64,000 nucleotides of DNA. Source: an uncultured Desulfobacterales bacterium (GTDB lineage Bacteria; Desulfobacterota; Desulfobulbia; Desulfobulbales; Desulfocapsaceae). The notes beneath the pieces were generated by a model. It was not told where the DNA came from and did no database searches. It worked only from the letters and a program-made list of their open reading frames with translations. This document shows positions 7,816 to 15,769 of the stretch, piece by piece. The stretch spans positions 90,769 to 154,768 of the forward strand of contig CALGIJ010000025.1 of NCBI GenBank assembly GCA_937915545.1, in the 5' to 3' direction. The position numbers and the translations under genes were made by a program. Each line of letters opens with the position of its first letter. Positions within the stretch are counted from its first letter, which is position 1.

Positions 7816-9876
7816 ATGGGAGCGCCAATCAATTATCGCACTGTTCTCACCACATGCACCTACTGCGGCTGTGGCTGCAATTTTTTCCTGGAAGTGCTGG
7901 ATGGCAAGGTCATCGGCACCATCCCCTGCAAAACCAGCCCGGTCAACGAGGGCAAGCTGTGCATCAAGGGGTGGAACGTCCATGAGTTCGTGCAGCATGA
8001 AAAGCGGCTCAAGACCCCGCTGCTGAGGAAGAACGGCAAGCTGGAAGAGGTCAGCTGGGACGAGGCCCTCGACTTCACCGCCACCCGTCTGCGGCAGATC
8101 AAGGAAAGCAGCGGGCCGGACAGCATTGGCTTTCTCACTTCCGCCAAGGTCACCAACGAGGAAAATTACCTCCTGCAGAAATTCGCGCGAGCGGCGGTGG
8201 GTACTAATAATATAGACCACTGCGCCCGACTCTGACACTCCTCGACTGTGGCAGGTCTTGCCGCAGCCTTCGGAAGTGGGGCGATGACCAACTCCATCGC
8301 CGAGTTCGAGGGGGCCGACTGCATCTTCATCATCGGCTCCAATACCACCGTCGCCCACCCGCTCATCGCCACCCGCATCTACCGGGCGAAGAAAAACGGG
8401 GCGAAGATCATTGTCGCCGACCCGCGGCGGGTGCATATCTCCGAGGTCGCCGACGTCTATGTCCAGCAGAAGATGGGTACCGATGTCGCTCTGATCAACG
8501 GCATCATGAACGTCATCCTCGAGGCTGGCTGGCACGATCAGGCCTTCATCGACGAACGCACCGAAGACTTCGAAAAGTTCCGCAAGGTGGTGGCCGCCTT
8601 CCCGCCGGAAAAAGCGGCCGAGGTCTGCGGCGTCTCCGCCGACGATATCCGTGCCATCGCCGAGATCTATGGCCGAGCCGACAAAGCCTCTCTGGTCTAT
8701 TGCATGGGCATCACCCAGCACACCACCGGTGTCGACAACGTCAAGTCTCTGGCCAATCTTGCCATGCTCACCGGCAACCTCGGCAAGGAGAGTTGCGGCG
8801 TCAACCCCCTGCGCGGCCAGAACAACGTGCAGGGCGCCTGCGATATGGGCGGGCTGCCCAACGTCTTCACCGCCTATCAGCCGGTGACCAGCAGCGCCGC
8901 CGCGGAGAAGTTTGCCCGTGCCTGGGGGGTGGAGTCATTGTCGACCATGGTGGGCATGACCATTCCGGCGATGCTCGAAGGGCTCGAGGGTGGGACGGTC
9001 AAGGCCATGTATGTCCTCGGGGAAAATCCGGTGGTCAGCGACCCTGACGTCAACCATGTCAAAAAGGCCCTGGAAAAAGCGGAACTCCTCGTGGTGCAGG
9101 ATATCTTCCTCACCGCCACCGCCGAGCTCGCCGACGTCGTGCTGCCCGGAGTGTCGTTTGCCGAAAAGGACGGCACCTTCTCCAACACCGAGCGGCGCGT
9201 CAGCCGTGTGCGGCAGGCGGTGACGCCGGCCGGCGAGGCCCGCCAGGACTGGTGGATCATTCAGGAAATCTCCCGCCGCTTCGGCTACGCCATGGACTAT
9301 GCGTCGCCCCAGGCCATCTTCGACGAGATGACCACGCTGACCCCGTCCTATGGCGGCATGACCTATGAGCGTCTCGAAGGGGATGGCTTGCAGTGGCCCT
9401 GCCCGACCAGCGACCACCCCGGCACGAGGTTTCTCCACAAAGACAAGGTGGCGCGGGGCAAGGGACTGTTCCATGCCATCGCCTATCAGCCGCCGGCGGA
9501 GGTGGTCGATGCCGAGTATCCCCTGTGGCTCTCCACCGGGCGGGTCTTCGCCCACTACCACACCGGCACGATGACGAGAAACTCGCCGACCCTTGACGCC
9601 GAGATCGAGGAAGGATTCCTCGAACTCAGCGCCGAGGATGCCACGCAGCTGGGCATCGCCGATGGCGAGTGGGTGACGCTCTCTTCACGTCGCGGCAGCA
9701 TCGAGGTGCGGGCCATGGTCACCAAACGGATCTCCGTCGGCTCGGTGTTCATGCCCTTCCACTTCATCGAGAGCTGTGCCAATGTGGTGACCAACCCGGC
9801 CCACGACCCGATCTGCAAGATTCCCGAGTTGAAGGTGTGTGCGGTGCGGGTCGAAAAAAGCGCCCGGACCAGCTGA
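7816..9876 (+). CDS. fdhA: Formate dehydrogenase catalytic subunit, selenoprotein (Sec140)
   Basis: A molybdopterin oxidoreductase of 686 residues that interconverts formate and CO2 at a Mo- or W-bis-pterin centre. ATG 7816 follows AAGGAAGGAAG. An N-terminal [4Fe-4S] motif is C14, C17, C21, C49. TGA 8233-8235 is the active-site Sec140 in the family motif (DHCARLU140HSSTVAGLAAAFG), directly followed by the catalytic His. Molybdopterin-binding sequences continue (NPLRGQNNVQGACDMG, GENPVVSDPD, ADVVLPGVSFAEKDGTFSNTERR) to the C-terminal cap (VFMPFHF). There is no Tat signal, so it is a cytoplasmic enzyme. It is the last gene of the hdrA-mvhD-fdh operon, followed by a strong terminator. A start-side ORF and a C-terminal ORF would be called separately if UGA were treated as a stop. 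Confidence 0.96.
8246..8266 (+). promoter_or_regulatory. SECIS hairpin of fdhA
   Basis: A 7-bp stem (CTGTGGC 8246-8252 with GCCGCAG 8260-8266, one G-U pair) presents the loop AGGTCTT and begins 10 nt after the UGA at 8233-8235. The AGGUCU loop is that of the Escherichia coli fdhF SECIS recognised by SelB. Confidence 0.9.
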
Positions 9877-9893
9877 GCCTGACCCAGCAGAGC

Positions 9894-9956
9894 AGAAGAA
9901 ACGACAAAACCCCTCCCGGCGTGCTGCCGGGAGGGGTTTTGTCGTTTCTTCTTTTC
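9894..9956 (+). terminator. Strong bidirectional intrinsic terminator after fdhA
   Basis: A perfect 27-bp inverted repeat, 9894-9920 with 9926-9952, closes the loop GTGCT and is followed by T-rich sequence. The complementary A-rich flank (AGAAGAAACGACAAAA) gives a U-tract on the other strand as well. It therefore serves both fdhA (+) and the convergent ferritin-like gene (-). Confidence 0.93.
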
Positions 9957-9990
9957 GTTTCAGTTTTGACCGCCTGCAGGCGGGAGCGGC

Positions 9991-10473
9991 TCAGCCACCC
10001 CAGGGCATCTGCGTGTATTCCTGGAAAATGCGGTCATGCAGCTCCTTGAAAAAGGCTTCATGGCCACGTTCCCAGCGGGCCAGTTGCGCCAGGGCGGCCT
10101 TGTCGCGCCCCTCGGTCTTGGCCGCTGCCTGTTCGTAGAACTCCGAAAGGTCCCGCTCGATGAGAAAGGCGGTGCGCAGCACGGCGACATCGGGGATCAT
10201 CGACTCGATCAGGGTCTGGTCGAGGAACTCCTTGCGGGCCCGCTCCTCGAACCAGCCATCTCCCTGCAGGTCGGCAGCGCTGCTGTCGGCGGCATCCTGC
10301 TGGTTGTTGATGAGGTTCTTGATAAAGGTGATATGGCGCAGTTCCTCTTCGGCGAGCTTGGCGAAGACCTGGGCCGCTGCGGCGTGGGAGGCTTTGGCGG
10401 CGTTGTCGCTGAAAAAGCGATATCCTTCTTCTTCCCTCTGCAGGGCGTATTCGTAGATTTTCTGGACGTTCAT
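9991..10473 (-). CDS. Ferritin-like/rubrerythrin-type diiron protein
   Basis: A 160-residue, largely helical protein. Two ExxH-type motifs typical of the ferritin-like diiron fold are visible (LAEEELRHITF near residue 43 and ARWERGHEAFF near residue 137), with additional acidic residues in IERDLSEFYEQ. There is no rubredoxin domain. Such proteins usually detoxify peroxide or store iron in anaerobes. The start has a good upstream GGAGGG. It lies downstream of the NuoE-type gene in the same direction and ends at the bidirectional terminator, so the two may be cotranscribed. The exact substrate cannot be inferred. Confidence 0.8.
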   Translation of the reverse strand: MNVQKIYEYALQREEEGYRFFSDNAAKASHAAAAQVFAKLAEEELRHITFIKNLINNQQDAADSSAADLQGDGWFEERARKEFLDQTLIESMIPDVAVLRTAFLIERDLSEFYEQAAAKTEGRDKAALAQLARWERGHEAFFKELHDRIFQEYTQMPWGG

Positions 10474-10578
10474 GCACTCCCTCCGCTGGTGTTGGTGGTC
10501 TCTTGAAATATCATCATCGGAAGGTATCGCATTTTCATGGGAACATCTAGGGGTATTTGCACGAAATGAGAAGGTTTG

Positions 10579-11058
10579 TCAGGCAACGACCTCTTCCCGG
10601 AAGGTCTTGAGGTTTTTTACCATCTTGTCGCCACTCTGTTTGCCGAAGACCTTGTCGTTGACGATCACCACCGGGGCGATGCTGCAGGCCCCGACGCAAT
10701 TGACGTTTTCCATGGTGAAGAGCATATCGCGGGTGGTCATGTCCTCGCCCTTCAGCTTGAGTTCTTCCTTGAGCTTGGAGATGACCTTGGGCGCCCCCTT
10801 GACATGGCAGACCGTGCCGCAGCAGACGGTGACGATGTTCTTGCCGCGCGGGGTGAGGTGAAACTGCCCGTAAAATGTCACGACTCCGTAAAATTTCGAC
10901 ACCGGAACCGACATCTTCCTGGCAAACCACTGTACAGCCTCCTTGTCGACATAGCCGAAGGTGTTCTGGATCTGCTGGAGGATGGCGATGATGTTGTCGT
11001 CGTTCGCCATTGCCTGGTCGTAAAGGGCCTTCAGTTGTGTTTCCTGATGCGGGTTCAT
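10579..11058 (-). CDS. NuoE-type [2Fe-2S] thioredoxin-like subunit
   Basis: 159 residues matching the 24-kDa NuoE/HydA-gamma family. The N-terminal helical region (IIAILQQIQNTFGYV) is followed by the [2Fe-2S] cysteines in VCCGTVCHVKG and NCVGACSIAP. In soluble NAD-linked hydrogenases and formate dehydrogenases this subunit partners a NuoF-type flavoprotein. The only such partner here starts at 15770 on the opposite strand, about 4.7 kb away. I therefore infer that it is the missing gamma subunit of that formate dehydrogenase, although the NuoF protein carries its own N-terminal thioredoxin-like segment. An AGGAGA ribosome-binding site precedes the ATG. Confidence 0.88.
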   Translation of the reverse strand: MNPHQETQLKALYDQAMANDDNIIAILQQIQNTFGYVDKEAVQWFARKMSVPVSKFYGVVTFYGQFHLTPRGKNIVTVCCGTVCHVKGAPKVISKLKEELKLKGEDMTTRDMLFTMENVNCVGACSIAPVVIVNDKVFGKQSGDKMVKNLKTFREEVVA

Positions 11059-11546
11059 GATCTTCTCCTGCGGTGTGTCATGATGTGGTCAGCGATCGTC
11101 GGACATACAGCGCAGAGCGCTCTGGCGAGACGGCGGTCTGCTCAGCCAGGCGCCATTCTGCTGCGGAAAGCGGTGTGGCGGGGGAGGCCATGGCTGAACC
11201 TCTGCCTCGGCTGTTGCCCGGGTCTGTGCTGGCGAACTGCTGCCCGGGCCCCCTGTGCATATACCACAGAGTGGCTCTCTGTTGGTAGTCTAGCAAGTCG
11301 TCTCGCACGTGTCACGAAGTAATATCACGGTGTGGTGTTTTACTGATCTGAAAACAGATCAGCGACTTGTATTTCTGAGCTTTCTTCCTCTATACTGCAG
11401 GGAGCGCCGCAATTTTCCGCAATTCCGCCTGAACTTGGCCACAGCCTGGAATGGGAGACCTCGCCGCATGTCATGGTTTCGGCCAGGTCCGCCCGAGGCG
11501 GAGAGGACCCGGGAGTGTACTCGACAACTCAACAGGAGGAGGAATC
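11059..11546. other. Intergenic region with divergent promoters
   Basis: 488 bp without a convincing gene between the NuoE-type gene (-) and the chemotaxis receptor (+). It contains a perfect 8-bp inverted repeat, CTGATCTG-AAAA-CAGATCAG, at 11343-11362 without a U-tract, which could be an operator. A GGAGGAGG ribosome-binding site lies directly before the receptor start. No clear -35/-10 pair was recognised. Confidence 0.4.
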
Positions 11547-13268
11547 ATGCTGGGACGATTTTCGGTAAGGGGCAGGATGCTGCTGATCATTGCCGCCATT
11601 CTCGTGCTGTTTGCGGTCATGGTCTTCTTCAGCCTGAGCAGCGGCAACCGCATCCGCGACCTCGGGGTGGCCAAGACCGGGGCGATCATGCTCGACGATC
11701 AAAAGGCCAAGCTGCAGGTGGCCAGCCATTCCCTGGCCCTGGCCATCGGCAAGGCCATCGAGAAGCTCGACAGCCACGAGAAAAAGGTGGAAATGATCCG
11801 CCTCATGGTCGACGATATCCGCTTCGAGGGGGATAAGTCGGGATACTATTTCGTCTATCAGGGCACGGTCAATGTCGCCCTGCCGCCGAAAAAAGAGTCC
11901 CAGGGCCAGGATCTTGGTGAAACCAAGGACAAGAATGGCGTTTACCTGGTGCGGGAACTCCAGGCCAGAGCCAAGGCCGGCGGCGGTTTTGTCGAATACA
12001 TCTGGCCTAAGCCCGGTTCGGCCGACACCCCCAAGCTGAGCTATTCGGAGATGATTCCCGGCACCGACATGTGGCTTGGCACCGGCGTCTATCTCGACAA
12101 CATTGCCTCCTTCCAGGCAGCCATGGAGAAGGATCTCGACGCCGGGGTACGGGCCAACCTCACCACCATGCTGCTCATCTCCGGGCTGATCTTCATCGGG
12201 ATCATCTCTCTCTGCCTGCTGATCGTCACCGGGCTGGTGCGCACCCTGAAGGTGATGATCGGCAACTTCAAGGATATCGCCGAAGGGGAGGGCGATCTCA
12301 CCCGCAGGGTGGCCATCGACTCCAAGGATGAGATCGGCGAGCTGGCCGGCTGGTTCAACATCTTTCTCGAAAAGCTGCAGGGGATCGTCAAGACCATCTC
12401 CGGTCATACCGCATCCCTCGGCCATGAGGCCGGCAACCTCAAGCACATCGCCTCGAGCCTTTCACAAAACGCCCAGGACACGGCGGCCCGTTCCAACACT
12501 TTGGCCACCGCCGCCGAAGAGATGAGCGCCAACCTCAATACCGTCGCCTCGGCCATGGAGGAGTCCACCACCAATACCTCGATGGTCGCTGGGGCCGCCG
12601 AGGAGATGACCGCCACCATCAACGAGATCGCCCGCAATTCCACCGAGGCGAGCCAGATTTCCGAGAAGGCGGTGCGTCAAGCCGAGGCCACCTCGACGCG
12701 CATCGCCAGGCTGGGCCTCTCGGCCGACGCCATCAGCAAGGTTACCGAGACGATTACCGAGATCAGCGAACAGACCAATCTGCTGGCCTTGAACGCCACC
12801 ATCGAGGCGGCGCGCGCTGGCGAGGCCGGCAAGGGCTTTGCCGTGGTCGCCAACGAGATCAAGGAACTAGCCAAGCAGACGGCGATCGCCACCCTCGATA
12901 TCAAGGGCAAGATCGACGACGTCCAGCAGACCACCTCGGGCACCGTCGAGGATATTGCCGAGATCACCGGCATCATCAACAAGATCAACGAGATCGTCGG
13001 TACCATCACCGCCGCCGTGGGCGAGCAGTCCAAGGCCACCGAGGAGATCGCCAGCAATATCACTCAGGCGGCCACCGGCCTGGGCGAGGTCAACGAGAAC
13101 GTCAGCCAGATCTCGGTGGTGGCCTCGACCATCACCGAGGAGATCGCCCATATCAACGGCGTCTCCAGCGAGGTCTCGACGAGCAGCGCCCAAGTGGACG
13201 CCTCCAGCGGCGACCTGCAGTCTCTGGCCGGGGAGCTGGGGCGCACAGTGGCCATCTTCAAGGTGTGA
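11547..13268 (+). CDS. Methyl-accepting chemotaxis protein with periplasmic single-Cache domain
   Basis: 573 residues. The ATG at 11547 follows AACAGGAGGAGGAATC. The layout is a transmembrane segment (about residues 11-30), a periplasmic sensor resembling single Cache type 2 (KSGYYFVYQGTVNVALPP, MWLGTGVYLDNI), a second transmembrane segment (LLISGLIFIGIISLCLLIV), a HAMP domain (FKDIAEGEGDLTRRV, KDEIGELAGWFN) and a long cytoplasmic coiled coil. The coiled coil carries the conserved signalling tip EQTNLLALNATIEAARAGEA. It would couple a small periplasmic ligand to CheA/CheW; the ligand cannot be predicted. No che genes are nearby. Confidence 0.95.
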   Translation: MLGRFSVRGRMLLIIAAILVLFAVMVFFSLSSGNRIRDLGVAKTGAIMLDDQKAKLQVASHSLALAIGKAIEKLDSHEKKVEMIRLMVDDIRFEGDKSGYYFVYQGTVNVALPPKKESQGQDLGETKDKNGVYLVRELQARAKAGGGFVEYIWPKPGSADTPKLSYSEMIPGTDMWLGTGVYLDNIASFQAAMEKDLDAGVRANLTTMLLISGLIFIGIISLCLLIVTGLVRTLKVMIGNFKDIAEGEGDLTRRVAIDSKDEIGELAGWFNIFLEKLQGIVKTISGHTASLGHEAGNLKHIASSLSQNAQDTAARSNTLATAAEEMSANLNTVASAMEESTTNTSMVAGAAEEMTATINEIARNSTEASQISEKAVRQAEATSTRIARLGLSADAISKVTETITEISEQTNLLALNATIEAARAGEAGKGFAVVANEIKELAKQTAIATLDIKGKIDDVQQTTSGTVEDIAEITGIINKINEIVGTITAAVGEQSKATEEIASNITQAATGLGEVNENVSQISVVASTITEEIAHINGVSSEVSTSSAQVDASSGDLQSLAGELGRTVAIFKV

Positions 13269-13281
13269 TGGAGGAGGGGAC

Positions 13282-13309
13282 GCCTGACCGGCGCGAGGCG
13301 GTCAGGCGC
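13282..13309. terminator. Convergent hairpin without U-tract
   Basis: The inverted repeat CGCCTGACCG (13282-13291) with CGGTCAGGCG (13300-13309) lies between the chemotaxis receptor (+) and the convergent cyclo-ligase gene (-). It has no clear T-run, so a terminator role is only probable. Confidence 0.45.
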
Positions 13310-13339
13310 TGATCGCCTGCGGCAAATGCTGGCGAGCTT

Positions 13340-13930
13340 CTATGCCACTTGCCTGGTTGCCGCGATGACGCCGCTTTCGGTGACCACCATGTCGAGCAGC
13401 TGGTCGTGGGCGGCTAGCGGCGCCCGCTCCACCACCTGCAGGTCGAAGGCCAGGCCAATACGCAAGGCTTTCGGATTCTGGGCGAGAAAGCGGTCGTAAT
13501 AGCCGCCGCCGTAGCCGAAACGGCCGCAGCGCCGGTCGAACACCGAGCCGGGGAGGAGGATGGCCTCGATCTCTTCCGCGGCCACCTGCCTGGTTTGCCA
13601 GAGGTCGGCCCGTGGTTCGGGGATGCCGCGGTAGCCAGGCACGAGGTCCGCGGCGCGGCTGGTGATGGTGATGACATCGAGCCGCTTTTCCTTGACCCTG
13701 GTCACCGGCACCGCCACCCTCCGGCCGCTGGCAAGAAGCTCGTCGATGATGGCGGTGGTGTCGACCTCGCTGCGGAAGCTGACGTAAGCAAAGATGGTTT
13801 GGCAGCCTTGCAGGGCGTCGATGCCGGCCAGGTTATGCTGGATGGCGCGTGATTTATCTAAGATTTCCGTGGGAGTGAGGGTGTCGCGGCTGGCAAGGAT
13901 GCGGGCACGCAGGTCGCTGGCGTCGGTCAT
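13340..13930 (-). CDS. 5-formyltetrahydrofolate cyclo-ligase
   Basis: 196 residues, the usual family length. It converts 5-formyl-THF to 5,10-methenyl-THF with ATP, returning a dead-end folate to the one-carbon pool. Signature elements are LLPGSVFDRRCGRFGYGGG followed by YYDRFL (residues about 135-160), LVPGYRGIPEP and an N-terminal basic helix (SRAIQHNL). It fits the folate-centred metabolism seen elsewhere in the window (fhs, folD, metF, glyA). It is transcribed together with, or just downstream of, the radical SAM gene. Confidence 0.93.
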   Translation of the reverse strand: MTDASDLRARILASRDTLTPTEILDKSRAIQHNLAGIDALQGCQTIFAYVSFRSEVDTTAIIDELLASGRRVAVPVTRVKEKRLDVITITSRAADLVPGYRGIPEPRADLWQTRQVAAEEIEAILLPGSVFDRRCGRFGYGGGYYDRFLAQNPKALRIGLAFDLQVVERAPLAAHDQLLDMVVTESGVIAATRQVA

Positions 13931-13948
13931 GGCTAGGGTCCTCGCGGG

Positions 13949-15220
13949 TTAGAGGCGTTGAATGATATAGAGGAAGGTCGGCAGGCGGCTGAGCACCTTG
14001 AGACGATTGAAGGCAAAGAGTCGGGCGCGGGAGGGCTGACCGAAGGTCAGGGGAGAGAAGTAGATCGAGCCCTTGGGCAGGGTGTGGGTCAGGCTGTCGC
14101 GGATGAGGGCGAGAATGGAGGGCAGGTGGCCTGGTGGCAGGTCATCCTCCATGATGAAGTTGGCGGTCACCTCGACATTCTGGCAGCGGCGGTTGATGTC
14201 CAGCATGCGCTGGAAGGCCTGGTGCACGAGTGCGGCGGTGATCGGCTTGCCGAGCTGTTGCAGGCTGGCCTGGTCCGCCGACTCGAGGCCGATGTTGATG
14301 TAATAGCGGCCCGGCAGACGCTGGAGCTCGCTGAAAAGGCTGTCCGGGGCTGCCAGCAGCGACACCGCCGAGCCGAACATGAAGGTGCAGTGTTCGCTGA
14401 TGTTGGCCTGTGCAAGGCGCAGGTGCCGCCAGGCTTCTTCCAGGGTGGCGACAATGGTCGATTGGCCGGCCTGCAGGGCGTCGTGCTCGCCGAGGAAGAG
14501 GGCGTTGTAGTTCTCCATATCGTCATCGTACCACCTGGCCAGGTGGTGCAGCTGGCGGGAAATCTCCTCCTGCGGCAGCACCGTGAACGGCTGGGTGTTT
14601 TTCACCTTGCAGAACCTGCACTTATGCAGGCATCCCCGTGACAGCGTCACCGGGATGAGGTTGTAATCGACATGGCGGGCGTCGGGCGGCAGGACCGAAA
14701 CCGGACCGCCGATGATGCGGTGCAGTTCCTCGGCCCGCTGCGCCAGGCGTTGCGGAGTGTTGCCGAGGGCCCTCTCGAAAAACTGCCGGTGGTCGCTGGA
14801 CAGGGCGGCCAGCCTTCCTGCCGCCTCCTCGACCATGCCGTACCAGGACCGGGTCAGCTCTGCCACCGCTTCGTCGGCAAAGGGGTTGCCACCGAGCAGG
14901 TTGTTGGTGGGGTAGGTGAAATTGGGCAGATAATATTCGCCAATGGCCTCGAAGACCCCAGTATAGCCGCCATTGGAGTAGTAAACCCAGTCGTTGTTCA
15001 CCGTCCTCTTCAGCCACTCGTTGGGGTGTGGCCAGAGGCTGCCGCGCCCCTTGGCGCGGAGGATCTCGCCGTTGAGGTTGAAGTGCAGCACTGCCTCGTC
15101 GCAGACCAATTCATTGAAGACGCCGCAGGGCAAGGGGTAACTGAGCTTGCGGTACTGGCCGCTGCCGTGCTTGCGGAGGGTGATGCGGCTGGGAGGGTTG
15201 GCGAGCAGAGGGGCGGTCAT
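13949..15220 (-). CDS. Radical SAM protein of unknown function
   Basis: 423 residues from ATG 15220. An upstream in-frame TTG at 15322 would add 34 residues that look non-conserved, so the ATG is preferred despite a weak ribosome-binding site. The radical SAM motif is CLHKCRFCKV (CX3CX2C) in the middle of the protein, followed by a TIM-barrel-like pattern (NALFLGEHDALQAG, YYINIGLESADQASL, NFIMEDDLPPGHL). A long N-terminal region without cysteine clusters contains WVYYSNGGYTGVFEAIGEYYLPNF. No B12-binding motif is evident. No substrate can be assigned. It lies 18 bp upstream of the cyclo-ligase gene. Confidence 0.75.
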   Translation of the reverse strand: MTAPLLANPPSRITLRKHGSGQYRKLSYPLPCGVFNELVCDEAVLHFNLNGEILRAKGRGSLWPHPNEWLKRTVNNDWVYYSNGGYTGVFEAIGEYYLPNFTYPTNNLLGGNPFADEAVAELTRSWYGMVEEAAGRLAALSSDHRQFFERALGNTPQRLAQRAEELHRIIGGPVSVLPPDARHVDYNLIPVTLSRGCLHKCRFCKVKNTQPFTVLPQEEISRQLHHLARWYDDDMENYNALFLGEHDALQAGQSTIVATLEEAWRHLRLAQANISEHCTFMFGSAVSLLAAPDSLFSELQRLPGRYYINIGLESADQASLQQLGKPITAALVHQAFQRMLDINRRCQNVEVTANFIMEDDLPPGHLPSILALIRDSLTHTLPKGSIYFSPLTFGQPSRARLFAFNRLKVLSRLPTFLYIIQRL

Positions 15221-15769
15221 GGCTGACAAAACGCAGGGCTGCGGGGGCTGAGGGATGTCGCGCAAGGTGTTCTGCGGCAGGGTTCGCCCTTGATAGATAC
15301 AGGAGAGTACCGCCTTTGTCAAACCGATTGCAACGCTGCCTAAGCCCGTGGGGGAATGATGCTTTTCGCAGCCACGACGGCCTGGGTTATCAGGGGAAAT
15401 CTCGCCCCCTGTACGCTCAGGTCGGGGAGAGCGATGCCGGCCTGAGAGTCACTGACATGGCGGGGAGGAGAACGTTTTCCCAGGCAGCAGTGACGCTGCC
15501 ACCCGCATTTCCAGTCGGAATTGCCCCCCTTGCGCAGCCACCAAGCTGCACCTGCCTGGCTGAGCCCTGACATTGGCCCGCCCCTCCCTTGGCGGTGGGT
15601 CCTTCTGCCCCATATCATCCGCGCTGGCCTCGGCCATCAGAGCTTTAGGATTGCCACGTTGTGGTATTGACGATATACTGTTTAAGGAGGGGGTCAGCTT
15701 GGGCATGGTTGATTTTGCACTGTTGTCAAGGCTGGCGCCACTGCCCCTTTTGCGATTGTGAGGTAATCA
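15221..15769. other. Intergenic region upstream of the NAD-linked formate dehydrogenase genes
   Basis: 549 bp between the radical SAM gene (-) and the NuoF-type gene (+). Short open frames here have no homology that I recognise and poor start sites. I looked for molybdenum-cofactor, cobalamin and TPP riboswitch signatures and saw none. It must contain the promoters of both flanking units, but no -35/-10 or -24/-12 pair is convincing. Confidence 0.35.

Noticed and set aside
8233..8235. Interpretation of fdhA and the other interrupted genes as frameshifted or nonsense pseudogenes
   Set aside because: The TGA positions coincide with family Sec/Cys sites, the frame is unchanged and SECIS hairpins follow.
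15221..15769. Molybdenum-cofactor or cobalamin riboswitch before the formate dehydrogenase genes
   Set aside because: No match to the conserved core sequences on either strand was found by eye.
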